The notes beneath the pieces were generated by a model. That model did no database searches. It was not told the DNA's origin and saw only the letters and a program-made list of their open reading frames with translations. Below are positions 9,901-19,118 of a DNA stretch of 29,920 nucleotides, one piece after another; the first letter of the stretch is position 1, and each line of letters begins with the position of its first letter. The position numbers and the translations under genes were made by a program. The DNA is from Pleurostoma richardsiae (taxonomy: Eukaryota; Ascomycota; Sordariomycetes; Calosphaeriales; Pleurostomataceae). Location: NCBI GenBank assembly GCA_030052745.1, contig JANBVO010000099.1:1-29920 (forward strand), read 5' to 3'.

Positions 9901-10891
9901 ATGCACATACTCGGGTTATGCAATGGTTCCATCCATGGCAACTCCGAGATCCTGCTCAAGGCAGCGTTGACTGCCGCCGTTGCCTATAATCCATCGATCA
10001 CCGTCTCGTGGGTCCACGTGCCCTCAGTAGTGATTCCCAGGAATTCGCAGCCGCTCCATCATCCCGGAGTCGGATGATCAACACCAGCAAAGAGCTAAGG
10101 AAGTCGACATTGACGACCGAAGAGCGGTGCTCAAGGCTATCCTGGATGCCGACGCCGTCATCATATCTTCCCCTGTGTACAGCCACCAGCCCCCGGCGAC
10201 GTTGAAGGAGCTGAGCGATTACATACTCGGGCCATATGCGGACAACTCCGGAGCCTTCCGCAACCTGGCTAGAAAAGAAGCGAGAAAGCCCGGGTTTGAA
10301 GACGTCCAAATTGACCCTCGAGACGTCAAACCACGGGTTGCTGGCTTCATCGCGGTGGCCGGCTCAAAGGCTCAGTTCCCCGAGCAATGGACCATGGCCC
10401 TGCCGACCATGCACCTTTTCACATACTCTATACATGCGCAGGTCGTTGACCAGGTGGTCATACCTGGCTGCTCCAATGCCGGAGCGGTCTTCACGGATCC
10501 ATCACGCACCGTCGACGGGGCGAGGACTCTTGGCGAGCGCGTAGCAAGCCAGATCGGCAAGCCCGTTAACGAGGTCAAGTACCTCGGCGACGAGGATAAG
10601 AGCGGCTGCCCCTATTGTCACCTGCTGAAGATCGAGTTTCGGGACGGCAATACGGTCCAGTGTATCGTCTGCGGTGCGCTAGGTTACTTGTCTGCCGGAC
10701 CGGACGGCGACATACGGCCGACTTGGGAACAGGACTCTAATATCAGCTGCGTGACATTGAAGGAGAAATGGAAGCATCTGGATGACATTAAGATGCACAT
10801 GGCCTCGGAGCGGCCGAAAATGACGGGTGTTGCGAAGGAACGGGAGCGCTGGAGAAACGTCGGTATGTATACATGTTGTCGATATGCCTAG
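9901..10891 (+). pseudogene. NADPH-dependent FMN reductase-like flavoprotein, frameshifted near the N-terminus
   Basis: The ATG at 9901 opens MHILGLCNGSIHGNSEILLK, the beta1/phosphate loop of flavodoxin-fold FMN reductases, and reads on to VHVPSVVIPRN. Between about 10035 and 10075 the frame must change by one: the first frame stops at a TGA near 10075, while the other frame reads DDRRAVLKAILDADAVIISS and SPVYSHQPPATLKELSDYI, the flavin-binding second half, through to 10891. No GT..AG intron of workable length bridges it. The C-terminal part carries CPYC and CIVC, a four-Cys zinc-ribbon-like pair at about 10606-10675. An uncorrected product could start at the ATG at 10127 but would lack the FMN phosphate loop. 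A GTATGT at about 10863 may be a further donor, so the true end is uncertain. Role: electron donor or quinone/flavin reduction in the cluster (inferred). Confidence 0.72.
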
Positions 10892-11200
10892 TATTGAGGC
10901 CAGACTAGAGGTTGAGTTGAGAAAGAATCACACCTAGAGGAGGTAGACATTGTCAGATCTCCCCATTATAGAATGGCGGTTCTGACTCTCAGAAAGTCAG
11001 AGGGTGTAGATAGTCTTCATATAATAGAAAGACAGGGGCAGTTTCAAAGAGCAAGCCATTTCTAGTCTCGCTTAGATCTACCTGTATGAGAGGACACACT
11101 GAGGCACACTGAACAGGATTATAGAATGTTTAATCTCAAGCGCCCCAACCACGTGTCTGACCACACAGAAAGTCCCAACGAACACGCCAATCTTAGAGAA
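10892..11200. other. Convergent 3' region, nothing recognised
   Basis: Tail-to-tail spacer between the flavin reductase and the glyoxalase-like gene. No repeat, RNA or coding frame stands out. It probably holds both terminators. Confidence 0.4.
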
Positions 11201-11941
11201 TCACAAAGATAAATCTTGGGGAACCAGTTCGATAAGGTAGCCGTTCTGAAAGGCTGTCAGCTCCAGAGCGGAATACCATAAAGGAGGCATGACGCTGCCA
11301 CTTACAGGATCTTCAATGAACGCGAACTTTGGCGTCATCTTCCTGAAACCAGGATCGAGTGCCTGAGTCGCAATGCCGTGCGTCTCTCTTTCCCAGCTCG
11401 TAGTAGGGATGCCCTCAACTGGGCCTTCATCAACGTCCTTGACCACCTTGACGCCTTCCCGGCGCAGTCGATCTACAGCTTTTCGGACATCTGGCACAGT
11501 GAACCCCAAATGGTTGAACCCCAAGTGCGGCGGCGTGTTACCATTAGAGATGAACGATGGCGGCTGGTCTTCGGAGCCGTGGTAGTGGCACAGTTCCAAG
11601 AGGCCTAGCGTGCGACACATCACGGAATGAGGAATCAGGTCCTGCGAGAAGGCCGCGGGGTCGGCGCGATGCTCAGGTGTCTGTGGATATGCCAGAAAGT
11701 AAATGGTAAAGGGACCTGCGTTCAATGTAAAAATGGTCCTCATGCCCATCAACTCCATGTAGAAGTGCAGTGTTGCCTTGGGATCACGAATCCGTAGCAT
11801 GAAATGGTTCAGCTGATACCCAACGGTCGGGTGGTTTTCGGGAATTGGTGGGTTGTTCTTCAGATCCCCGGACTGCCGTACACCGACCGGAGGGCAGAGA
11901 TGCGAATCATCTTGGCCCGGGTCCTTGGTTGGATGCGCCAT
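11201..11941 (-). CDS. Glyoxalase I-like VOC-fold metalloenzyme, two exons, intact
   Basis: The minus strand is open from 12052 to 11201, but a 60-nt intron hides in it. 11305-11246 starts GTAAGT, has GCTGAC before TTTCAG, and its removal turns an odd insertion into EDPNGYLIELVPQDL, the normal family end. Coding parts are 11941-11306 and 11245-11201, 226 residues. Metal ligands of the glyoxalase fold are all visible: His46 (NHFMLRI), Glu116 (LLELCHYHG), His144 (GFNHLGFTVPD) and Glu218 (IELVP). The enzyme would isomerise a glutathione hemithioacetal or a related small substrate. The start at 11941 (MAHPTKD) fits relatives; an upstream in-frame ATG at 12052 would add 37 residues that could be a mitochondrial leader. 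It is divergent from the second SDR pseudogene with a 266-base shared region, and may detoxify a reactive aldehyde of the cluster (inference). Confidence 0.87.
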   Translation of the reverse strand: MAHPTKDPGQDDSHLCPPVGVRQSGDLKNNPPIPENHPTVGYQLNHFMLRIRDPKATLHFYMELMGMRTIFTLNAGPFTIYFLAYPQTPEHRADPAAFSQDLIPHSVMCRTLGLLELCHYHGSEDQPPSFISNGNTPPHLGFNHLGFTVPDVRKAVDRLRREGVKVVKDVDEGPVEGIPTTSWERETHGIATQALDPGFRKMTPKFAFIEDPVSGSVMPPLWYSALELTAFQNGYLIELVPQDLSL

Positions 11942-12103
11942 AGTGCGGATGATCTTGGGTTCGGTAATAACAAGATGAAAATTCTCGGAAAGAAGGCTTG
12001 GTGACAATGTGAAGTCAAAGAAGCCCATGAACGGAAGAGTCGACCTGAGCATGCTACTTCGAGACTAATTACCTAAGCCCGACCGCACCAAGCCCTGCCT
12101 GTC

Positions 12104-12127
12104 CACCGGCGTGCGGGGGAACCGGTG
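12104..12127. promoter_or_regulatory. Inverted CGG/CCG repeat in a shared promoter
   Basis: CACCGG (12104-12109) and CCGGTG (12122-12127) form an inverted repeat; the core is CGG, 12 bases, CCG. Zn2Cys6 regulators bind inverted CGG triplets with fixed spacing, so this is a candidate cluster regulator site between the glyoxalase-like gene and the SDR pseudogene. Chance occurrence cannot be excluded. Confidence 0.3.
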
Positions 12128-12207
12128 AACGAAGTGCACTACGCATGCGGTGCGTCAAGCCTCACTTGCCTGGATAAATGTGCTGTTCTCCACAGTGAGT
12201 TGTCAAA

Positions 12208-13070
12208 ATGTCTAGTCTACTCGATATAATCATTCCTTTCAACGCTAAATGGTCGAGCAGCCGAAACCAAGGCCCAGTTCCTGCAACTGCTAAATCAGTT
12301 TCCTCGCAATGGCAGCCCTGGCAACGCCAGCAAAAGAATCTGTCCGGCAAAGTAGCCTTGGTCAGCGGCTCATCATCTGGCATCGGCGCTGCGATAGCAT
12401 GAGAGCTCTCATCACGCGGCGCAAGCATCATCATCAACTACCCCTTCCCTTACGAGGAGGCAGCGGCACGGGCTGTGCTAGAGAGCCTCGAGACCCGTGC
12501 CGACTCCATCATAGCTGAGGCCGACCTGAGCACTATCGAAGGCCCCAAGAGACTAGCCGCAATTGCGTCGGAAAGGTTCGGCAAGCTCGACATTCTTGTC
12601 AACAACGCCGGCTATAACAACATTTGCGACCTTTCACAAGCGTCCGACGCCGAGATCCAGCAGGTCTGGGACAGGACGGTCAACCTGAACGGGCGGGGCA
12701 CACTACTCCTCACCCGCGCCATCCTCCCGGTCCACGGCGTCCCGCATCATCAGCGTCGGGAGCTCCACTTCCCGAGATCCAGGGAGCAAGGGGATGGTCG
12801 AGAGCTTCACTCGCTGCTGGGCTCGGGATCTCCCTCAGAGATACGGGTGCACTGTTAATGCTGTCGTACCCGGACCTGTCGGGACGGACGGGCTGCTGGC
12901 CGCTTAAGGACCCTAAGTTCCTGAAGAGTTTGAGGGATCGGCAGGAACGCACACCAGTGGCGGAACGGTATGCCCGGCCGGAGGAGATCGCTTGGGTTGT
13001 GGCAGCTCTTTGCGATGAATAGGCGAGCTGGCTAAATGGGGCGGTGATCCCGGTCAACGTGGAAGCTCTC
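12208..13070 (+). pseudogene. Short-chain dehydrogenase/reductase (SDR) copy 2, multiply broken
   Basis: The ATG at 12208 leads to LSGKVALVSGSSSGIGAAIA, then TGA at 12400-12402 where relatives have Arg (CGA). The same frame continues ELSSRGASIIINYPFP, LSTIEGPKRLAAIASERFG and KLDILVNNAGYNN (NNA motif). Around 12725-12735 the frame shifts to SRIISVGSSTSRDPGSKGMV and YGCTVNAVVPGPVGTDGLLA. The residue four before the catalytic Lys is Asp, not Tyr, so the active site was also lost. A TAA at 12905-12907 with another shift leads to DRQERTPVAERYARPEEIAW and a TAG at 13020-13022, then ASWLNGAVIPVN. At least five disabling changes show it is an older pseudogene than copy 1. Its former job was probably NAD(P)H-dependent ketone reduction in the same cluster. 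Confidence 0.85.
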
Positions 13071-13290
13071 TCTGGTGAATACTACTTCCTACCATCAGCC
13101 TCTGCCATTGAGTTTACTTGATTCAGGCATGATACATAAGAGAATCAGTCCTTCTAGTATAGTATCGATCCTTCTCCACAGAGATAAACTTCTCGATATT
13201 CCATAACTCCTAGACTGCCACTGCCATTCCAAACCAATCGTAACAGCCACACCCCCTAACTCTACGTGAATGCCAGCCGATGTCTTAGGA

Positions 13291-14318
13291 TCATGCGGAC
13301 TTGTTCGGATTCTTCCGAGCAGTCGTGCTAAAAGCGTGCATTAGATAGCACAGGCCCTCCGTAGAAGGCGGAAGGACTATCCTAGAAGGATATTTGCTCC
13401 TAATAGTCTGTATACACGTCTGCATAACCGCACCTATCGACTGCACGTCGCTCCTATAGGCTGGATTGGATATAACCGATCGGCCCCTATCGAAGAGGAT
13501 CCACCTCAGTGTCTCGACCGATTCGTCCCCGTCCAGCAGGACATCCTGGATAGGTACTTGGTACGCTTCCGCCGCCGGCAGTTCGCATCTCCTGCTCGTA
13601 ATAGTACCGTACGTCCACAGGCACAGGCTGCCATGGTAGAGCACTACGAGGTGGAAATCGTTCATCGTCTCAAGCGGCAAAGCCCTGATCAGCTTCAGGA
13701 TCTGTCCAGCCTGCCAGACAGCCTGGCGGGCCTCCCGGCTCTCTACCCACCGCTGCATGACCGAGTACGGTGCCTGCGCCCTCCTGGAAGCCTTCCTGGG
13801 CCGCTGGAAGCTCCATCTAGTCGATCGAGCAGTGGAAGTGCAGCGGAAGGAGCTCGAACACAAGCAGGATTGTGAGAGGCATGTCCGCGCTGGTCTCAGA
13901 GAGCCTGAACATTTGATGCAGGCTCTCGAAGACCCTGAGCAGAAAGCGATAGTGGCTCTCGTCAGGCAGAACGCTCTCCCGGGCGCCGGGAACCGCGCCC
14001 CCAAAGCTGGCAGCCGGAAGTAGCTGAAGATGACGGTAAGTCTGTACCATGGCGGCAATACCGTGTAGCACGGTGAGTTGCGCAATATTTGGGTCATATA
14101 GAGACGGTAGGTGGCGGAGCCGGGACAGGTCTGCGAGACAATCCACTGCAGAGACGTGGGAGCTAACATCAGGCATCTGGGACGCGAAGAACGTCTCCTT
14201 CCAGCCTGTTGCGGACCTCGCCTGTCACAGCTGTCGCGCCTGGGGGAAGGGCAGGGAAAGCTCCGCGACTGAAAGGGTCGAAGGTGTCGATGCCAGAAGG
14301 GAATCCTGGCTGCAGTAA
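13291..14318 (-). pseudogene. Fungal-specific transcription factor, C-terminal domain, broken
   Basis: A minus-strand frame (14176-13817) reads LSRLRHLPSLYDPNIAQLTV, LPDESHYRFLLRVFESLHQM and LTILLVFELLPLHFHCSID, then TAG. After a shift of phase near 13790-13815, the other frame continues APYSVMQRWVESREARQAVW, VVLYHGSLCLWTYGTI and LDGDESVETLRWILFDRG to the TGA/TAA-type end at 13291. This order is that of the fungal_trans (PF04082-like) C-terminal half of C2H2/Zn2Cys6 regulators. Upstream, FDPFSRGAFPALPPGATA (about 14300-14230) looks like the linker in a third phase. No convincing zinc finger or Zn2Cys6 cluster was found up to 14700. A TATA box (TATATAAG on minus, about 14712-14719) may be its old promoter. 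It was probably the cluster-specific activator (inference from position). Confidence 0.75.
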
Positions 14319-15083
14319 ATATGCATATGATGTACGAGCCTAGCGGGCATGGATAACATTAGCGGATGAAATGAGACTGAACCCGGGCCCAGGGCATTTG
14401 TAACTCACCTTGTCTACTCCTGTTCCAACCAGCGGCGCGACTTGTTCGCCAGCAGTTCGCCTAGACATGGGAGGCTGGGTGTATATGAAGACCGGCGAAA
14501 ACGGCCAGAGGCTCTAAGCATCTCCACTCTTGAATTCCAGTCGGAAGGTCGCCAGCATCGGCCGCAGAGTCTTCGAAGGAGTCAAATGGCGACGATTCGT
14601 CTCCAGTGGAGTCTCTCGTCATCTCGCCGTATGCGATGTAGTTAACCTTTGCGATGAGTCTCGCTACAAAGAAGTGCATTCCTCCCGCACCATGGACAGG
14701 ATTTTGCACGATCTTATATAGACGTCCGCCTGCTTAGCCAAGCCATGCAACGATATGATCAGGCGAGGCCATGCTGCATGATGGATGCACGCATGCAGCA
14801 TCGCCAACATGATTGACGACATAGACAGGCCATCTCCAGCAGCGATTTACTGGAGGCCACTCTCCTGGACAGGTCGTCGAACAACGTGGATGGATATAGA
14901 AGCGGGCGTCTGGTTTGACGACGTCTGCAGCAGAAAGTCGTCTCATATTCTGCCTGCAGTCATCCTTCGGCGGGGCTCACTGGAGGCCACCAAGAGCGTC
15001 CTTGATCGTTCATCATGATGAATTGAATCAGCCTCGCAAGCATGGAGCCAGCGGCTGCACTTTGCATCTAAAGCACGATGACC
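14319..15083. other. Spacer with a hairpin, upstream of transcription-factor and BTB genes
   Basis: About 760 bases between divergent genes. It holds a minus-strand TATA-like box near 14715, a GTGAGT donor-like site on minus near 14409 and a perfect hairpin at 14771-14801. The zinc-finger exon of the regulator would be expected here but I cannot see one. Confidence 0.35.
14771..14801. repeat. Perfect 10-bp hairpin
   Basis: ATGCTGCATG at 14771-14780 is followed after 11 bases by its exact complement CATGCAGCAT at 14792-14801. It lies in the divergent spacer and may be a regulator dyad or only a chance structure. Confidence 0.5.
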
Positions 15084-15202
15084 ATGGCGGTCAGCTCGCC
15101 TTCCTCCCTCGCGTCATCCTGGGCCAAGTGCTTCCCGATGATAGATTACATCTCGCTAGTCATTACCTTACCTTTCTGATATTCGGCTGTTATCACGTTC
15201 AG

Positions 15203-16311
15203 GTTGCAGGGACGGACACAAGCCAAGTTACGGTGGTGCCTCGAGCAGACGAGCAACTCGAGGTCGTACAGCTGCATCCAGAAGGAGATGCTATACTCGT
15301 GGTCTACGATCCGAGTTCGGACGCGCAAAAGGCATTTGCGGTCTCTTCGGTTATCTTGAGCGTCGCGTCTAAGTATTTCCAAACCCTACTCCCATCCGAC
15401 TTTCATGAAGGAGTGGAGACTCGACGAGGTGGACATCCGAGAATATCCCTGCAAGAGGACGACCCTACGGCAATGGAGATAATCCTTTCTGTTCTGCACT
15501 ATCAGAATCTGAAGACCTACGATACATTGCATGCTAAGGAGCTAGCTGCCGTTGCACTGCACAGCGACAAGTACGATTGCACGAAGGCACTGAGACCGTG
15601 GATCTCCCAGTGGTTCGGCCGCATTCGGGGTGGGTCTAGCACGGACGACCTCGCATTACTGCTCGTGGCAGCCTACTTCTTCCGGGCGTCGGAGCATTTC
15701 AAGAGTGTGTCGGCTCGGATCGTGAGGCAAGCGAACGCAAATCTCAGTTCGATATGGGCGAGTCATGATATGATGGCCTTCCTCCCACAGGAGTTAAAGC
15801 GTGTGCGCGCGCGTGATTCAGCAAACCATGGCTACGGCACCACACTGACGGATTGATAGATGCAATAACGGGCCGGGCTTTACAAGTCCTTGACAGATTG
15901 CAACGAGAGCTCCAACTGGTTGAAGGAAGGTTACGGGATAATGCTCGAGGCTATTGGATGGTCGGGCAGGCCTGCGTGATGTGCGGGAGATATCTTCAAA
16001 AACCGGCGAAAAGGTGCCGTCCTTGCCAGAATCTAAGCCTATGCCAGACATACTGTACAGGGCAGTCCCGGATTGCGGAATTTGCAATCTTGAGCCGGAA
16101 TGAACTGTGGCCATCAGTGGGACCCTTTCGGAAATGCACCATCTCCGAACTCCTAGATCGCCTCGCCCGCACAAAGGAAGACCGGAAACACCAGTGTGAG
16201 GGTGGAGCCGCCTGTCCTCTTTGGCAACAGCTGGAGATGCTCTTTGAAAGGGCGGATCGGATCGTCGAGAACATAAGGGGCGTCCCACTTCATGATGACA
16301 GTGATGGTTAG
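15203..16311 (+). CDS. BTB/POZ-domain protein, at least two exons, 5' end uncertain
   Basis: The frame shows a fungal BTB fold: LEVVQLHPEGDAILVVYDPS, AFAVSSVILSVASKYFQTLL, AMEIILSVLHYQNLKTY and ELAAVALHSDKYDCTKALRP. A 59-nt intron (15801-15859, donor GTGTGC, branch CTGAC, acceptor GATAG) joins LPQELK to HAITGRALQVLDRLQREL, an alpha-helical tail. The tail has paired Cys (CVMCG, RCRPCQ, LCQTYC) and ends at TAG 16309-16311. The long frame has no ATG before the BTB domain. A first exon starting at ATG 15084, joined through a 44-nt intron with a weak GTCATT donor (15159-15202), would keep phase, but this is a guess. BTB domains mediate dimerisation or link substrates to Cullin-3. This fungal group is large, poorly studied and often multicopy. 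Confidence 0.7.
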
Positions 16312-17113
16312 ACTTCGTAGGCTGATGAGATGAAGATTGGGAGCAGGAGATTCCAGCGTCAAAAGGCCACTGATAGTCGCCCTCCAGCTAAGATATCGAA
16401 AGCTGTCGGCGATGAAGCAGAAACGTCGACCATCTGCGTGCGTACCTGCCAGGTTCAAGGTAATATCAGATGAGGTACAATAGAAACATTGAGTAGGAAG
16501 GAATCATCACACAGTGGGTAGAGAACAAGAGTCCATTTCGGGTTATGCCAGCGCACACCGCCCTGCAGTGCGAACACCGCGACCAGATTACGTACGTATT
16601 GCCCGTCCATTATTGCACATGCAGCGTATAGACTGAATCGATCCTCGGTATCGAGTCAAGGTGCTAGTTGTGCGAAAGTGCTCCTAATAGGGGGGCGGGT
16701 CCCCGTCCCCATTAGCCTTCAAGTTTATTTTTGGAGAAAGATCGCAGCGTAACGGTAACTATTAGTGGAGTGCGGGCTTCAGTGCTGGGTGCCTATTGCT
16801 GGAGCCGACAGGCCGCCAGCAGCCAATCAAGGCAGACCGACACAGACAGATGATGTACGCGATACCTCAAAGGGCTAAGGTGAATGACCCTGATTTCAGC
16901 CCTACGTGACACAGATCGGTAGGGTGGCAGATTGACCCCTGCGTCGTTGGACGAGACGCTCCAACCAGTAAATGAGTTCATGCCATACATATCTGGTGCG
17001 TACATTCAGAATTGTGTCGCAGCCTCGTCCTCCTAGAAGCCTTTATTGGCAAAAGAATGCCGCAGGAACAGTTGAGGACGACTGGCTCAGCCACCGACAT
17101 TTCTCAGTTGAAA
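16312..17113. other. Spacer with a GC-rich palindrome
   Basis: No coding resemblance on either strand. It contains the palindrome at 16684-16715 (listed separately), which has a second copy at 24 kb. Confidence 0.4.
16684..16715. repeat. GC-rich palindromic repeat, copy 1
   Basis: CTAATAGGGG and CCCCATTAG face each other around a CGGG/TCCCCG centre, giving a strong imperfect hairpin. The reverse complement of 24016-24048 matches 25 of 27 core bases. The pair is therefore one dispersed repeat in opposite orientations; it could be a transposon end, a Helitron-like hairpin or a MITE. Confidence 0.6.
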
Positions 17114-17121
17114 TATATAAA
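17114..17121 (+). promoter_or_regulatory. TATA box of the small three-exon gene
   Basis: TATATAAA lies 96 bases before the ATG at 17217, with no other start in between that fits. It supports transcription in the plus direction. Confidence 0.4.
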
Positions 17122-17216
17122 GATCCCAAAAGTGCATGTACATGCTCGATCTCTTGATATGCGTCGCATTTAGCCTCTCATCTACGCCTTGTACTCTGAG
17201 CTAAATTCCCGAGATC

Positions 17217-17568
17217 ATGAGAAGCGGCTCCACTTTCAGACAGCTTATCCGTGGAACACCCCCTCTCTTGCAGAGGGGCCGGATTCGTTCTGGTATGAAC
17301 AGCAAGGTAAGCTTCTTCAAACTGGCCAGGAGATCAATAGCACGATAACACGTAGCGTACATTAGGGTAATCTGTACTTCACTGATAAAGCGGCGGGCTG
17401 GTACTTCTATTTCAATACGTAGGTCTATTCCTTGATAGAAATTGAAGAGACATGTTCATGACTTTCACTTTCCTGCTCAGGGATGGGAGCACATATTATT
17501 GTAATGCCGCTGGGAAGAAGTTGTTTCATGCTTGGACTATGGGGTCGAAAACGGGTGGCTTGATGTAG
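17217..17568 (+). CDS. Possible small gene, three exons, 76 residues, unknown
   Basis: Each single exon is too short to stand out, but they join cleanly: 17217-17306, 17366-17418 and 17481-17568. The introns are 59 nt (GTAAGC..TTAG) and 62 nt (GTAGGT..CTCAG). The joined frame has 77 codons including TAG. It begins MRSGSTFRQLIRG, and the middle is aromatic: NLYFTDKAAGWYFYFNT, then DGSTYYCNAAGKKLFHAW. No signal peptide or membrane segment is visible. The Tyr/Trp/Gly pattern superficially resembles short carbohydrate-binding or WW-like repeats, but I do not recognise a family. A TATA box precedes it. It could also be part of a larger decayed gene. Confidence 0.35.
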
Positions 17569-18122
17569 GCTGGTGGTTAGTTGGCATTTGAACGAGAAGG
17601 ATGTCATGGCCAGTACCGGCTGCTGGCGGTCAGCATTTTGTACGCCTAAGCCGTCCACAATTTTATGGTCCTCTGAGGCACACGGAAGGGGTATTGCTAT
17701 AACCGGAGCCTCCGCAGGTACGGGACTTTCATCTGGTAATCGAGAAGCCCCGCATCCATTACCATCCCCTTCGTGCTTGGCATTCTGATTGACGCCTCTC
17801 CCGCCGTTACAGCATTCCGGCCGTCCGCAGGACGAATTTGGCTGACCTGCCTGATTCCTGTTGGCCTGTAGCCAAGGTCTTCCGCATTCCTTTCCCGTAG
17901 TCCTGCTCATCCAGGCAACCCGTGCGTCACCTATACGGGGAGGGTAAGCAACCCAGCCGAGGGGCAGGTAGCGACATATCGGCTGCAACTGCCCTACAGG
18001 TACAGTCTCCCGCTACTCGTCATGTCGATCTGGCTACATTGGCTAGCATCTAACGCAATTTACGTCTTTATCATTGACGGAGGTTTGTCGACGCGTCTCA
18101 ATGTGCGCATCCTTCGGTTCTG
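17569..18122. other. Spacer, nothing recognised
   Basis: A long minus-strand frame covers 17425-17988, but its composition (Pro, Ser, Cys, scattered) shows no domain, and it overlaps the small plus-strand exons. No repeats seen. Confidence 0.35.
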
Positions 18123-18350
18123 CTTGTTGACGACTCTGCAGGCTATGTCTGGGCGTATTCCACGGTGGTTCCAGGCATCTCCAACAACGCGTTCGTCGGC
18201 ATCGGCTTCTCCAGTCTAGCGATCCTACTCGTCTTTCTCGTATCGATCGTCCTACTCATCTCGCCTGTGGTCGCTGGCCGCCCTTGCCTTTACTGTGGTA
18301 AGATGCTGTCCCGTTGCATCGCTGCGGTCCATGGGGATCCAGCTCTGTGA
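18123..18350 (+). pseudogene. Possible membrane-protein fragment
   Basis: A plus-strand frame reads LVDDSAGYVWAYSTVVPGIS, then a single strongly hydrophobic segment (FSSLAILLVFLVSIVLLISP) followed by CLYC and a stop at 18348-18350. No ATG with a plausible upstream exon was found. It may be an exon or remnant of a one-pass membrane protein; the family is not recognised. Confidence 0.2.
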
Positions 18351-19118
18351 CTTGTGATTCGCCGCCCAACATGTGAAGACCTTCTTTAGCACTTAGCGGC
18401 TCAAGTGCACAGAATACAAGAGGTCTTGTGAAAGTGTGCATTTGTACTGGCAAAACCACCAAAGTACATGTAGCCGTCCGTACTTTGGCCCATCCCCTAA
18501 TGGCCACAGTGGTGTCGTGAGCTAGCGAATTGACGCATTACTGGACCGTATTATGGCCGTACCTCTGCGAACCCAGATGGTCGCTAGCGATTGGGAAACT
18601 AGAATTTTCGGTTCCTGTGAGTCATGCGAACCGCCCCGCACGCATCAGTGACGCGGATTGCCAATCGTATTTACCCGCTCCTTGTTTTTGATGCCTTTAG
18701 GCGCCGTCACTCACACTGATGTGCTTCCAGAGATGCAATCGACAGAATTGATTGGAGGACACAACACGATGGTCGGGGTGGAAGCAGGAAGCCCCGCATG
18801 CAGGCATTGGGGACTTCATTCGGACGTGCGTGCATATGGTCTACGACGTGGAGTTGAGAACTGGTACCGACCTACCAATGCAAATGATTGGATCTTGATG
18901 CCTGATTGGATCGAGCTTCTGAGATTCGCGAGTCCGCCAGGACATACAATACTGTACCTTATCATCACGACCACTGAACCGTTAAGTACTACACGAAGTG
19001 CTGGTGCTTCACTAACTCACTCCTTCCCACCTATCTGCCCCTGCTCTCCTCCCCGCTACTTCCTCACTACCCTTCGTCGAACGATGTCGTCAAGCATTCG
19101 CGGAGGAAGGTACGCAAT
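18351..19118. other. Spacer upstream of the conserved hypothetical gene
   Basis: A plus-strand frame from 18658 runs into the following gene in another phase and has no domain character. It is CT-rich just before 19119 (about 19020-19075), which is common in fungal promoters. Nothing else seen. Confidence 0.35.

Noticed and set aside
13558-14023. Plus-strand frames opposite the transcription factor
   Set aside because: Antisense shadows; the minus strand has clear family words.
13291-14169. Single 292-codon protein on minus
   Set aside because: Only its second half has transcription-factor character; the first half is a shadow of the true frame that runs from 14176 to 13817.
14915-15202. 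N-terminal extension of the BTB protein
   Set aside because: The frame is open only by chance from a TTG, has no ATG and no resemblance to BTB-protein N-termini.
17425-17988. Minus-strand 187-codon frame
   Set aside because: No domain or codon pattern; it overlaps the better-supported plus-strand small exons and is rich in scattered Pro, Ser and Cys as random GC-rich frames are.
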